Assembly: GCA_963840275.1 (NCBI GenBank)
Contig: CAWIYK010000002.1
Coordinates: 62,001-126,000 of the forward strand
Length of the DNA: 64,000 nucleotides
Origin: Actinophytocola sp963840275
GTDB lineage: Bacteria; Actinomycetota; Actinomycetes; Mycobacteriales; Pseudonocardiaceae
Direction: 5' to 3'
The position numbers and the translations under genes are program-made. The notes under the pieces were generated by a model that was not told the DNA's origin, searched no databases, and was given only the letters and a program-made list of their open reading frames with translations. This document shows positions 1 through 8,971 of the stretch, one piece after another. Every line of letters begins with the position of its first letter. Position 1 is the first letter of the stretch.

Positions 1-96
1 CCTGCCAACGCGACATCCCACGCCTCCCAATAGTGCACCGTTTGTAACGGAGGCCATCATCTGTGACTATTGGGATGCGCGGAAGGAGGCACTTTC

Positions 97-471
97 ATGT
101 CCCAGAGGAACATCGATGTACCGGCGCAGGTCATGGCGGAGGCGTGCCCGGTGCGCGAGGTGCTCGACCGCGTCGCGGGCAAGTGGAGCATCCTCATCGT
201 GGTGACGGCCGCCCGCGGCCCGGTCCGGTTCACGGAGCTGGAACGTGCGATCGAGGGCATCAGCAGGCGGATGCTGACGCTGACCCTGCGCAACCTGGAG
301 CGCGACGGGTTGCTCACCCGGACCGTGCACCCGACCGTGCCGCCGAAGGTGGAGTACGAGCTGACGCCCATCGCGAGGGAGCTGTACGAGTCGCTGCTGT
401 CGCTGACGGACTGGGCGGAACGCCACCGCGCGACGATCACCGCCGCCCGTCAGGCCTACGACGCGCGCTGA
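97..471 (+). CDS. HxlR-family winged-helix regulator
   Basis: A 124-residue regulator of the HxlR type, a family of small winged-helix proteins that act as dimers and often sense redox or electrophile stress. The N-terminal segment has the family signature CPVREVLDRVAGKW with one cysteine at the expected place. A winged helix follows (FTELERAIEGISRRMLTLTLRNLERDGLL), then the wing and dimerisation helix. The ATG at 97 is preferred over the in-frame start at 70 because a strong GGAAGGAGG ribosome site ends 7 bases upstream of it. The gene converges on the acetyltransferase gene and their 3' ends overlap by 16 bases. The target is unknown; HxlR genes usually control an adjacent divergent gene, which would lie before position 1. 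Confidence 0.9.
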   Translation: MSQRNIDVPAQVMAEACPVREVLDRVAGKWSILIVVTAARGPVRFTELERAIEGISRRMLTLTLRNLERDGLLTRTVHPTVPPKVEYELTPIARELYESLLSLTDWAERHRATITAARQAYDAR

Positions 472-1007
472 GCCCACTCCGTCGCGAGGACGGCCCAGAC
501 CTCGACGTCGTGGCGGGTTCCGTTGTGCGCGAAGGCCTCGCGGAGCGTGCCCTCCTTCGTCATGCCGAGGCGACGCGCCACCGCGATGCTGCGCTCGTTG
601 CCGGCCGCGCACCGCCACTCCGCGCGATGCATGCCCCGCGCGCGGAACGCCCAGTCGATCATCACGGTGGCCGCGCGGGTGACCAGCCCGCGGCCGACCG
701 CGTCCGGCGCCAGCCACACGCCGACCTCGCACATGCCGCTCTTGTTGTCCCACACGCGGAACAGGACGCCGCCGGCGAGCTTGCCGTCGACCCAGATGCC
801 GTGGATGCGGCCGTTGCCCTTGGCCTGCTCGTCGGCGTAGCGCTGCAGCATCGTGGCGGCGCCGGCCGGCTCGCTCACGGTGTCCACCCAGGGCAGCCAG
901 TGCGCGAGGTGCTCCTTCGAGGCCGTCACGTGCTCGGCAAGCTCGGTCGCCTGCCACGGCTCGAGAGCACGCAGCTCGGCATCGTCGGTCAGTGACAGGG
1001 ACAGCAT
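456..1007 (-). CDS. GNAT acetyltransferase, RimJ/RimL type
   Basis: A 183-residue N-acetyltransferase of the GNAT superfamily, in the branch that includes RimJ/RimL and many small-molecule acetylases. The acetyl-CoA pyrophosphate loop appears as the VGRG stretch after EVGVWLAPDA. The C-terminal part (NERSIAVARRLGMTKEG) is the usual RimL-type ending. The ATG at 1007 is preceded on the minus strand by GGAGG. It is transcribed divergently from the TetR gene, with a short palindrome between them, so the TetR protein probably represses this gene. The substrate cannot be told from sequence. Confidence 0.88.
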   Translation of the reverse strand: MLSLSLTDDAELRALEPWQATELAEHVTASKEHLAHWLPWVDTVSEPAGAATMLQRYADEQAKGNGRIHGIWVDGKLAGGVLFRVWDNKSGMCEVGVWLAPDAVGRGLVTRAATVMIDWAFRARGMHRAEWRCAAGNERSIAVARRLGMTKEGTLREAFAHNGTRHDVEVWAVLATEWAQRAS

Positions 1008-1022
1008 GGGCGACCTCCGTAC

Positions 1023-1032
1023 CAAACGTTTG
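1023..1032. promoter_or_regulatory. Palindromic operator between GNAT and TetR genes
   Basis: CAAACGTTTG is a perfect 10-base palindrome in the short gap between the divergent acetyltransferase and TetR genes. TetR regulators commonly bind such intergenic palindromes to control themselves and the divergent neighbour. Assignment to the adjacent TetR protein is inference. Confidence 0.5.
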
Positions 1033-1049
1033 TTATGTACTCTACCCAC

Positions 1050-1637
1050 ATGCCGGCACGGGGTGACCACGACGCGAGACGGGCCGACGTGGCCGAGGCG
1101 GTCTGGCGCGTGCTGGCGGCGCGCGGCTTCGGCGGGCTGACGCTGCGGGCCGTCGCGGCGTCGCTCGGGGCGTCGACGGGGTTGTTGACCCACTACTTCG
1201 CGAACAAGCGGGAGCTGGTGCGGTACGCGCACGAGGTGGCGGAGGAGCGGACGGAGAACCGCCCACGCCTGCGCGCGGAGGGCCCCGGGCTGGCCGCGCT
1301 GCGGGCGGCGCTGGTGGACGTGCTCCCGCTGACGCCCGACAGCGTCGCCATGAGCCGCGTGTGGGTGAGCTTCTGGGACGCGGCTCTGGACGATCCCGAG
1401 TTGACGTCGAGCCAGCGGACCAGGTACGTGCGGTGGCGCGAGCGACTGGAGACGAGCATCGAGGCGGCCCAGGAGCGTGGCGCGCTGCCGGCGTCCGCGT
1501 CCGCGTCGGACATGGCGGTCCGCGCGGCGGCCTTCGCACACGGGTTGGTGGTGCAGGCCTTGTTCGATCCGGACCGCCTGCCACCGCCCCGCCAGGTCCA
1601 GCTACTGGACGACTTCTTGACCGACCTCAGCCGATGA
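1050..1637 (+). CDS. TetR-family regulator
   Basis: A 195-residue TetR-type repressor. The N-terminal helix-turn-helix is clear (VWRVLAARGFGGLTLRAVAA, then STGLLTHYFANKRELV), and the C-terminal two thirds form the helical ligand and dimer domain. I chose the ATG at 1050; an in-frame ATG at 1035 lies inside what looks like a TATGTA -10 element, so transcription may start at or near 1050 with almost no leader. There is no good ribosome site for either start. The gene is divergent from the acetyltransferase and shares the CAAACGTTTG palindrome with it. The ligand is unknown. Confidence 0.85.
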   Translation: MPARGDHDARRADVAEAVWRVLAARGFGGLTLRAVAASLGASTGLLTHYFANKRELVRYAHEVAEERTENRPRLRAEGPGLAALRAALVDVLPLTPDSVAMSRVWVSFWDAALDDPELTSSQRTRYVRWRERLETSIEAAQERGALPASASASDMAVRAAAFAHGLVVQALFDPDRLPPPRQVQLLDDFLTDLSR

Positions 1638-1692
1638 CAGCTACCGGTCAGGTCCGCCCACGTCTCGTGTCGGAGCCGCTACATTCGGTCGC

Positions 1693-2854
1693 ATGTGGGG
1701 CTCACGGCGGTTCGGCGGCGTCCTGCTGGTCGCGGGGTGGCCGGTCTGGGCGGCCGGCACGATCGGGGGCGGCACGATCGCCCACTTCGGTCAGGTGGCG
1801 CGCATGGCAGGCCGTCGGCGCCTCAGCAGGACGGCGTCGTTCCCGCAGCCGCACGAGCTGTACGTCCTCTATCTGCGGTCGTTCGACGACGACGCCGAGA
1901 GAGGCGATCTTGAACGGGAGTGGCTTCGCCCCGAGGCGCTGACGCCGGGTGCGTTCGTCGGTTCGCTGTTCCTGTCGGGCCGCAGTATCGAGGAGCACCT
2001 GATCGCCGCGGTACGCGACTACGGCCGCAGTGTCATCGCGGTGGGTAGGCCTGCCGAGGAGAGGCCACCGGTCGGGGCGCGGCGGCTGTACCTGCCGCCC
2101 GACGACTGGCACCAGCCGGTCCGGCGTCTGATGTCGCGGGCCAGGCTGGTGGTCATGGTGCTCGATCCGACGCCGGGAACGCTGTGGGAGTTCGTGGAAG
2201 CCACCCGCCTGGTGCGACCGGAACGGCTCCTACTCGTAGTCCCCGCGGACAGGCAACGGTACGACCGGTTTCGCGTCGAAGCCGCCGCGCTAATCCAACA
2301 AACGCGCCGCGCTGGTGCGAAGGCAGACCGGAAAGGTCTGGAAGCCGCCGACGTTGCCGGACTACCACCCGGCCCAGGAGCCCCTCATCGCGAACCAGAA
2401 GGTGATGATCAGCGGCCTGATCCACTTCTCGGCCGAGTGGACCCCCACGTTCGCGCCGCTGGTCGGGTTCCCGCTCTACAACGTCCTCACGGTCACGATC
2501 CACAACGCAGCACGCCCGGCGATGGCTCAACTGCTGGCGTACGAGGAGAAGCTGCCCGCCAGCGAGGCGGTCAGAGCGCAGCGGGGAAGAGCGCGCCTGC
2601 TGCGCGTGTTCGGACACCTGACCTGCTGGTGGGGTCTCGTGCAGGCTTTCGCATTCCTGCAGGCGAACGAGTGGAGCATCCACGGGGACTCGCACTGGTG
2701 GCTGGAGATGGCCAAGTTCGGCGGAATGTTCGTGGCGGGGCTGATCTTTCTGCGACTGGCGCGGAAGTTCCAAAGACGCGCCGCCCCGGTACCAAACCCA
2801 CGACGAGCCGCTGACGTTCGGCCGCAAGGCAACTGTCGCAAGCAGCCGCCATAG
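1693..2854 (+). pseudogene. TIR-like membrane protein, split by +1 frameshift
   Basis: Two consecutive reading frames appear to encode one protein. The first starts at ATG 1693 with a hydrophobic N-terminal helix, followed by a domain that opens with LYVLYLRSFDDD. That kind of opening is seen in actinobacterial membrane proteins with a TIR-like Rossmann fold. The sensible frame then switches by one extra base between about 2291 and 2315 (TAA at 2291 closes the second frame upstream). It continues to 2854 with a conserved-looking globular part and a hydrophobic segment near the C-terminus (MFVAGLIFLRL). A separate gene starting at GTG 2315 is possible but there is no ribosome site. Function unknown. 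Confidence 0.55.
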
Positions 2855-2855
2855 G

Positions 2856-3353
2856 TCACACGTTTGAACGACGAGCAGCCTGCCGCTTGGGAGAACGGGA
2901 CTGCTTGACTTCGACGCTAGCGGCCACTTTTGTGGCGTTCTCCGCCGCCTCCGTCTGCTTCTTTGTCCAAGTCGTCCCGCTGGGATCCGCTTTGTCCAGT
3001 TGCGAAATCCTGCCACGAGAGACACCGAGGATCGTAGCGGTGTCAGTCACCGAGAGACCGCTACGACGAAGCTTGCGAACCACAACCCGAGATTTCCGAG
3101 CGGCCTCTTTCTGCGCGGCTTCAGCATCTCTACTTCGCGCTTTGGCCTCCTTAATCTCGTCCGCCACCCCTTTGTCGAGTGCAACCGTGACCTTGATCGG
3201 GTCGGTAACCTCGTCCAGGTCATAAATTGTGGCAACGTAGTCGCGCACTGCTTGTTCAGCTGTCGGCAGCGTTCGAGACCGGGTGACTCCGACACCCTTG
3301 ATGTGAAGTTCCCAGCCGCCCTTCCACGGCTTCGCCACTACGTCATAGCTCAC
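2856..3353 (-). CDS. HicB-like/HTH DNA-binding protein
   Basis: A 165-residue protein. The first half has a short alpha/beta unit (WELHIKGVGVTRSRTLPTAEQAVRDYVATIYDLD) resembling the partial RNase H fold of HicB-type antitoxins. The middle is a charged, probably coiled region rich in Arg, Lys and Glu. A clear helix-turn-helix follows (LSVTDTATILGVSRGRISQLD), and the tail is Lys/Arg-rich. The start is GTG 3353 with AGGG upstream; longer in-frame extension is low-complexity and unlikely. No toxin gene adjoins it, so it may be an orphan regulator. Its 3' end nearly touches the converging split membrane-protein gene. Confidence 0.7.
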   Translation of the reverse strand: MSYDVVAKPWKGGWELHIKGVGVTRSRTLPTAEQAVRDYVATIYDLDEVTDPIKVTVALDKGVADEIKEAKARSRDAEAAQKEAARKSRVVVRKLRRSGLSVTDTATILGVSRGRISQLDKADPSGTTWTKKQTEAAENATKVAASVEVKQSRSPKRQAARRSNV

Positions 3354-3917
3354 TGCAACCACCCTTCCGGCAGGCACGACATCTATTTGATCGTGTCGGC
3401 CACGACACCCGGCGAGACCGTCCCTCCTGCCGTGACGACCGCCATATGCTCCCCACAAGGGCAGTACCACTTCTCGTGGTCACCCCTTGCCCGGCGCCCA
3501 CTTGCAGCCTTGCGCAAGGAGTGCCGTCTTCACCTTGCGGTATCTCATCGACTTCGCCACCAGCGAAGTTTAGTACCCCTAGACAGTCAATATAAATGCC
3601 CCCTAGACAAGGGGGTGGCGCTCGTAGACCAAGCGTTGCTCTGCCCCAGCGAGGAGGGCTTCCAGCCATCCCGTCGACCTGGCGTAGTTCGATCCCGCCG
3701 GGTCAGGGGGCAGCATCCTCATGTCCGGTGCTTGGACTGGGTGTGCCCCCTTGACGCGGTGATAGCCCTCGTGGAGGTCGGCGGGATGGCAAGGGTCCCC
3801 GACGAACTGCGGTCCCGACCATCAGCCGAGCTCACCGCGCCAGATCGCCGACGGCTTCGCAGAGGGTATGAGGGACCCGACCGGACCACGCAGGTCGCGA
3901 CCGACCGCACCGTGGGG
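3354..3917. other. Gene-free interval upstream of tRNA-Lys terminator
   Basis: About 560 bases between the HicB-like gene and the tRNA-Lys terminator. Several long open frames cross it, but they lack ribosome sites, recognisable domains and consistent codon bias, so I call none. It should contain the promoter of the HicB-like gene at its left end. Confidence 0.4.
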
Positions 3918-3940
3918 TCTGCGGGGGTCGCCCCCGCAGA
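3918..3940 (-). terminator. Hairpin terminator after tRNA-Lys
   Basis: TCTGCGGGGG and CCCCCGCAGA form a perfect 10-pair stem around a TCG loop, about 60 bases beyond the 3' end of the minus-strand tRNA-Lys. Position and strength suggest it terminates the tRNA transcript. Confidence 0.6.
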
Positions 3941-4001
3941 GTAATGACGACCGACCCGGCGAGGTTGCGGCGGCAACCGAGCAGGGTCGACCAGAGGTTT
4001 G

Positions 4002-4074
4002 TGGGCCGCCTGGGGCTCGAACCCAGAACCTACGGATTAAAAGTCCGCAGCTCTACCAATTGAGCTAACGGCCC
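4002..4074 (-). tRNA. tRNA-Lys(TTT)
   Basis: The 73-nucleotide minus-strand sequence folds as a cloverleaf. The acceptor GGGCCGT pairs with GCGGCCC with one T-G pair. The D arm carries TAGCTCAATTGGTAGAGC, the anticodon loop CTTTTAA gives anticodon TTT, the T loop is GGTTCGAGCC, and the discriminator is A. CCA is not encoded. Confidence 0.97.
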
Positions 4075-4117
4075 GTGCGGTCATGCTACCGAGGGGGCAC
4101 GGGCCGCTGAGACGGGA

Positions 4118-5563
4118 TCAGCCGAAGATCCCCTGCCCCGGTGCGAGCACGTGTTTCGGGTCGTAGCGGCGCTTTGCCTCGGCGAACTCGCGGTAGCGGG
4201 GGCCGTAGTGGGCCTGCCAGTCGGCGGGGGTCAGGGGGATCGCGCCTACCGGATAGTGCGTGCCGCCGACCGCTCGGACCCTGTCGTACTGGGATCGGTT
4301 CGTCGCCAGGAGCCTTGGCACTTCCGGAGGGCTCACCACCCGCAGGAGCGCCAGCAGGAACACCACCGGGGTGTCCGGCAGCATCACGAAACGCTGGGTC
4401 ATCAGCTCGCGCGGCACCGGGTACAGGAGCACCACGCCGCCCGCTTCCGCCGGCACTGTCTCCGCCAGCACGCCCGCGACGTACGCCTCCGTCGCGCCGT
4501 CGGGGATGAAGACGTTGATCCACGGACCGGGCAGGTCCAGCTGCTTCAGCTGCTCCACCAGCTCGTAGATCCGGTTGAGCCAGTCGAAGTACGGCAGGTC
4601 CGAGATCTCCGACCCGGCCGGGTTCAGGCCCGCCGTCAGCGCCGCGTCGTCGGGGGTGTTCGGCGGGCTGTGGTACGCGACGCCCTCGAGCTGGTAGCTC
4701 CAGCCCGACTCGGTCGGCGCGATCTGGCCCTCCAGGTAGCTGAAGCGGCGGTCGGCGAGCGCGGTGCGCTGGGCCGCGGTGAACGACGCCAGGTCCGGGT
4801 AGAACAGGTGGTACACGCGCGCCGTGGTCTCCGCCGGGACGAGGCGCACCGTCGCGCGGACGATCACCCCGAACTGCCCGAGGCCGCCGAGCACCGACCG
4901 GAACAGGTCGCGGTTCTCGCTCGGGGAGCAGCGGACCAGCTCACCGACGCCGGTGACGACCTCCAGCGCCAGCACGTTGTCCACCTGCATGCCGTGGTGC
5001 GAGGTCGCGCCGCCGATGCCGCCGACCGACAGGGTGCCGCCGACCGACAGGCCGAGGTAGTCCGTCGCGACGGGTGGGGTCGCGCCCTGCGCGATGGTGG
5101 CCTTGATCAGGTCCAGCCACTGCACGCCCGCGTCCACCACCGCGCGGTCCGCGGTGATCCGGTGGATGGTGGCCAGCGTGCGCGAGTCGATCACGACACC
5201 GCCTCTGACCTGCGCCTGCCCGTACGTCGAGTGGCCCTGGCCGCGCATGGCGACCTGCAGCCGATGCATGTTCGCGAACTTCACCATCCGCGCCACGTCC
5301 CGCACGGAACCCGGCCGCAGCACGGCGATCGGCCTGCGGTGGACGATGTTGCCGTAGTCGTCGGCGGCCTCGGTGCGGGACTCCTCGTCGAACACCAGCT
5401 CGCCGTCGAGGTCCGGGACGACGATGCCCGGGGTGGCGTCCGCCTCGGTCAGCCACCCGAGGCCGACCGGGTCGAACGCGACGACCGTGGCCGCGGCGGC
5501 GCCTGCGAGGAGGGTGCGGCGACTGATCTGCAACTTGCGCGGTTCCGTTGGCACGCGGCGCAC
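4118..5563 (-). CDS. Tat-exported cytokinin-dehydrogenase-like FAD oxidase
   Basis: A 481-residue flavoprotein of the VAO/PCMH FAD-linked oxidase family, most like cytokinin dehydrogenases. A twin-arginine signal (SRRTLLAGAAAATVVAF) is at residues 15-30, predicting export. The FAD-binding domain has MRGQGHS with H111 in the position that in cytokinin dehydrogenases links covalently to FAD. Next comes a glycine-rich stretch GGTLSVGGIGGATSHHG and VDNVLALEVVTG, then a C-terminal substrate domain ending in DPKHVLAPGQGIF. Plant-type enzymes oxidise N6-isopentenyl adenine side chains; the bacterial substrate here is unproven. The gene stands alone on the minus strand between tRNA-Lys and a terminator hairpin. 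Confidence 0.85.
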   Translation of the reverse strand: MRRVPTEPRKLQISRRTLLAGAAAATVVAFDPVGLGWLTEADATPGIVVPDLDGELVFDEESRTEAADDYGNIVHRRPIAVLRPGSVRDVARMVKFANMHRLQVAMRGQGHSTYGQAQVRGGVVIDSRTLATIHRITADRAVVDAGVQWLDLIKATIAQGATPPVATDYLGLSVGGTLSVGGIGGATSHHGMQVDNVLALEVVTGVGELVRCSPSENRDLFRSVLGGLGQFGVIVRATVRLVPAETTARVYHLFYPDLASFTAAQRTALADRRFSYLEGQIAPTESGWSYQLEGVAYHSPPNTPDDAALTAGLNPAGSEISDLPYFDWLNRIYELVEQLKQLDLPGPWINVFIPDGATEAYVAGVLAETVPAEAGGVVLLYPVPRELMTQRFVMLPDTPVVFLLALLRVVSPPEVPRLLATNRSQYDRVRAVGGTHYPVGAIPLTPADWQAHYGPRYREFAEAKRRYDPKHVLAPGQGIFG

Positions 5564-5639
5564 AATAACTCAGGATTCACCCGCCGGGTTCACCCATTTG
5601 CCAGCAGGCACGTGTACGCAGAGTCACCCAATTGCGCGT

Positions 5640-5679
5640 GTGTGGGTTGGCACCGCTCGTGCGCGGCACCAACCCACAC
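5640..5679 (-). terminator. Hairpin after the LADTG protein genes
   Basis: GTGTGGGTTGG (5640-5650) and CCAACCCACAC (5669-5679) form an 11-pair stem. It lies downstream of the minus-strand surface-protein operon and upstream of the FAD-oxidase gene, so it likely terminates the former. Confidence 0.5.
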
Positions 5680-5806
5680 CCGTACCCCCAGATAGGTGAC
5701 GTCTAGCGCGACGTCGCGTGCGTGTGGGTGGCTACCGCGACGTACCGCCAGTGTGGCAACGGATCAGCGCGGAGAACACGAAGAACGACACGCAGTTTCG
5801 GAACGA

Positions 5807-7328
5807 TCAGCGCGAGCGGGGAGTGCGGCGGACCAGCAGCAGGGCGCTGCCCGTCAGGAGCAGGAGTACGGCCAGCGCGGACAGTTCGATGACGCTCGCG
5901 CCCGTGTCCGCCAGGTCCGCCGGGCGGACCGCCGCCTGCGGAGCCGGCGCGCCCGGGCTCGACGGCGCGGTGGCCGGTGGCGTCGTCCGGGTCCGGTTGG
6001 GTCGGACCCGCGACCAGGTACAGCTGCTCGGTCGTCCAGCCGTCCGCGAAGACCTGCAGGTGGTGCGCGATCCCCTGGGACGTCCGCCACGGGCCGACGA
6101 CGCGTAGCTCGTAGCGGTCGGCAGGGGTGTCGGCGAAGTCGTACGCGCCGGTGGCGTCGGTGACGGCCCGTGCGGCGATCGCGCCGTCGTCGTCGACCAG
6201 ATACAGCTTCAGGTTCGGGATCGGGCCGTCCTCGTGGCTCACGATCCCGGTCACGCGGCCGCGACCGCCGGGGACGGCGACCTTCGCGTACACACGCGCG
6301 CCGTTCTGGCCGTAGTCGTCGCCGCCGAAGACGCAGTCGACGATCATGTGGCCGAAGCGCCAGCCGCGTTCCGGCACCACCTCGGCGAAGTCGAACGTCC
6401 GCGTCTCGCCGGCGCGGATCGGCACGCCGTTGCCGAAGCCGGCCTTGAGCACGCCCCACGTCTCACCCGCGAAGCCGTTGCCCGTTCCGTCGCAGCGCGC
6501 GGCGACCCGCTCCAGGTCGGTCCCGCCGTGGTTGGTGAGCGTGACGTGCTGGTGCGCCGTGTCGCCGACCGCGTAGGTGTCCCGGTCGAACGTGACGGTC
6601 GCGGTCAGCCGCGCCGCCACCTGCCGCACGGCCCGCAGCACCACCTGGTTGTCGCCGGGCACGAGGTCGAACTCCGCGTTCTCCAGCTGCCACCCCGCCG
6701 GCAGGCTCGTCCTCGCGATGTACGGCCCCACCAGCAGGTTCGACACCGCGAACCGACCATCGCCGTCGGTGCGCGCGTACGCGTCGCCGCCCGGCGGGGC
6801 CGTGCGCGGGAACTCCATGCCGACGCCGGTCAGCGGCTCGCCGGGGTCGACGACGCGGTTGTCGTTCCGGTCGCCGTACACGACCCCGGACAGGTTGGCG
6901 GTCGTGAGGACCAGCGGCGCCTCGACCGTCGCGCGGTTGTCCGCCGGCACACGGTCCGGCTCGAGGAGGTTCAGCTCCGCCGTCACCGGCAGCATCAGGT
7001 CGGCGACGGCGATGTTGTTGGGCGCCGTGGCGAACTCCGTGAGCGTCGCCCGCGCACCGGGCTCGAGCCGGCCGACGTACCGTTCCGCGCGCCACGTCCA
7101 CCCGACCGCCGGCACGTCCGACGCCACCGTCACGTACACCACCGTGGCCGGCGCGGCACCGTTGTTGACGACCGTGACCGTGGCGGTGATCTGGTCGAAC
7201 GCCCGGTACTCCGCCTTGTCCAGCACGACCGTGACCGCGAGGTCGACGGCCGGCTCGTCGGCCGCCGCCGGCGCGGCGCACACGAACGTCAGCACCGCCG
7301 CGAGCACGACCGACACCGACCGGGTCAC
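5807..7328 (-). pseudogene. LADTG-anchored surface protein, frameshifted near C-terminus
   Basis: Secreted surface protein, second gene of a pair. The GTG start at 7328 overlaps the stop of the upstream gene as GTGA, implying translational coupling. It has a signal peptide (VVLAAVLTFVCAAPAAA), a CARDB-like beta domain (AVTVVLDKAEYRAFDQITATVTVVNNG), an SdrD-B-like module (GVVYGDRNDNRVVDPGEPLTGV), a second CARDB-like domain and a second carboxypeptidase-regulatory-like module. The frame then breaks near 5990: removing one base restores an ending with LADTG, a hydrophobic helix and RRTPRSR, stopping at 5807. LAxTG is the signal of class E sortases. Without the correction the frame runs on as nonsense into 5703. 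It is either a sequencing insertion or a loss of the cell-wall anchor. Confidence 0.75.
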
Positions 7329-8881
7329 GAGACCTCCCGACGCCGGACGAACAGCAACGCCGTTCCGGTCAGCGTCAGCAACAGCCCCAACACCGACAGC
7401 TCCACCACGCTCACCCCGGTGTCCGCCAGGTTCGCCGGCCGCGGGCTCGCCTGCCGCGCGGGCGGCGCCGGCGGGTCCGGAATGGACGGTCGAACCGGCG
7501 GCGCGTCGAGGTCGGGCTGGAAGGGCCCGGGCACCACCCGCACCACCGCGCTGTCGACGACCTCGTCGGAGAACACGCCGAGCCGCTGCGACGCCGCGCT
7601 CTCCAGCCGCCACGGACCGGCGAGCCGCAGCTCGTAGCTGTTCGCCGGCACGTCGGTGAACAGGAAGTGTCCGTTCGCGCCGGTGACGGTGCGCGCGACG
7701 ACCGCGCCGGCGTCGTCGACGAGGAACAGCTTCACGCCCGGCACCGCCTCGCCGGCGTCCACCTGCATGTCGTGGTCGCGGTCGACGAGGACGTCGCCGC
7801 CGCTCGAGCCCCGGCCGCCCGGCACGACCGCGCGCGCGGTCACCGACGGCCCGTCGTCGTACTTGAACGCCGTGCTGAACCAGCACGTGATCGTGATGAA
7901 GCCGTACAGGCGGCCGCCTTCCGGCACGGCGGCGGTGAAGTCGAACGTCCGTGTCGCGCCGGCCGGCACGGTCACGCCGGCGCCGAAGTAGTGGGTGAGG
8001 TCGCCCCACTCCAGCCCGCTCAGCGTGTTCGGCGCACCGCCCTCGACACAGCGGGCGGTCACGCCGGCGAGGTCGGTCTTGCCGTGGTTGGTGAGCGTGA
8101 CCCGCTCGTGCACGGCGTCGCCGACCGCGTACTCGGTCCGGTCGAACGCGATCTTCCCCGACAGCGACGTCGCCGCCCGCACGACCCGCACGACGAAGTC
8201 GCCCGCGCCGGTCCGCACGTCGAGCGCCTGGCTCCCGTCGACCTGCCAGCCGGCCGGCAACCCGGGAGTCGCGGTGTAGAACCCCTCCGGCACGTGGGGG
8301 AAGGCGAACCGGCCCGTCGCGTCGGTCCGGCCGGTCACCACCAGGCTCGGCACGCCGCCGTCGAGCTCCACGCCGACCCCGCTCATCGGCTCGCCGGGGT
8401 CGATCTGCTTGTCGCCGTCGCGGTCGCCGTAGAGCACGCCGGTGACGTCGACGTAGCGCACGGACACCGGCGCCTCCGCGACGGCGCGGTTGTTCTCCGG
8501 GTCCAGATCCGGGTCCGGGCTCGTGGCCGTGACCGCGAGCGTCAGGACCGTCACCAGGTTGTTGATCCGCTGGACGGGTTCCAGCTGGACCCGCTCGCCC
8601 GGCGCGAGGTCCGCGCCGCCGCCGGACGGGTCGAGCTCGCCCCAGTTCTGCGCCAGGAACGGACTGTTGCCCTCGGCGGTGAGGGTCACGCCGCGCGCCG
8701 GGGCCGTGCCGGCGTTGGTCACCGTGACGGTCGCGCGGACCTCGTCGGCGGCGCCGTACTCGGGTTTGTCGAAGGCGACGGTCACCACGAGGTCGGCCTC
8801 GCCCTCCGCCGGTTGCGCGGCAGCGGGCGCGGCGGTGACGAGGATCAGGATCGCCGCGATGGCAACGGCAAGTCTGGTCAA
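7325..8881 (-). CDS. LADTG cell-wall-anchored protein with SdrD-B-like modules
   Basis: A 518-residue paralogue of the next gene, with the same order: signal peptide (LAVAIAAILILVTAAPAAA), CARDB-like domain (TVAFDKPEYGAADEVRATV), SdrD-B-like module (GVLYGDRDGDKQIDPGEPMSGV), a second CARDB-like domain (KIAFDRTEYAVGDAVHERV) and a second module (VLVDRDHDMQVDAGEAVPGV). A Pro-rich linker leads to LADTG at the C-terminus, then a hydrophobic helix and RRREVS. The DxDxD-type loops probably bind calcium. TTG at 8881 is the most likely start since it gives a clean signal peptide and parallels the GTGACC start of the paralogue; no strong ribosome site is seen. Anchoring by a class E sortase is inferred; no sortase is in the window. 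Confidence 0.8.
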   Translation of the reverse strand: MTRLAVAIAAILILVTAAPAAAQPAEGEADLVVTVAFDKPEYGAADEVRATVTVTNAGTAPARGVTLTAEGNSPFLAQNWGELDPSGGGADLAPGERVQLEPVQRINNLVTVLTLAVTATSPDPDLDPENNRAVAEAPVSVRYVDVTGVLYGDRDGDKQIDPGEPMSGVGVELDGGVPSLVVTGRTDATGRFAFPHVPEGFYTATPGLPAGWQVDGSQALDVRTGAGDFVVRVVRAATSLSGKIAFDRTEYAVGDAVHERVTLTNHGKTDLAGVTARCVEGGAPNTLSGLEWGDLTHYFGAGVTVPAGATRTFDFTAAVPEGGRLYGFITITCWFSTAFKYDDGPSVTARAVVPGGRGSSGGDVLVDRDHDMQVDAGEAVPGVKLFLVDDAGAVVARTVTGANGHFLFTDVPANSYELRLAGPWRLESAASQRLGVFSDEVVDSAVVRVVPGPFQPDLDAPPVRPSIPDPPAPPARQASPRPANLADTGVSVVELSVLGLLLTLTGTALLFVRRREVS

Positions 8882-8971
8882 TGGCAGTCCAAATCCGAGG
8901 TGTGAGGTTCTGGCCGCTCGCGCGTCTTCCGGTATGAAAAGTGGTTTCGGGCGGCTCGATGGAGGGGCGCT

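Noticed and set aside
5703..8009. Very long minus-strand open frame of 768 codons covering the first LADTG gene
   Set aside because: Only the middle is protein-like. The front belongs to another frame of the paralogue and the end is the out-of-frame reading after the +1 shift.
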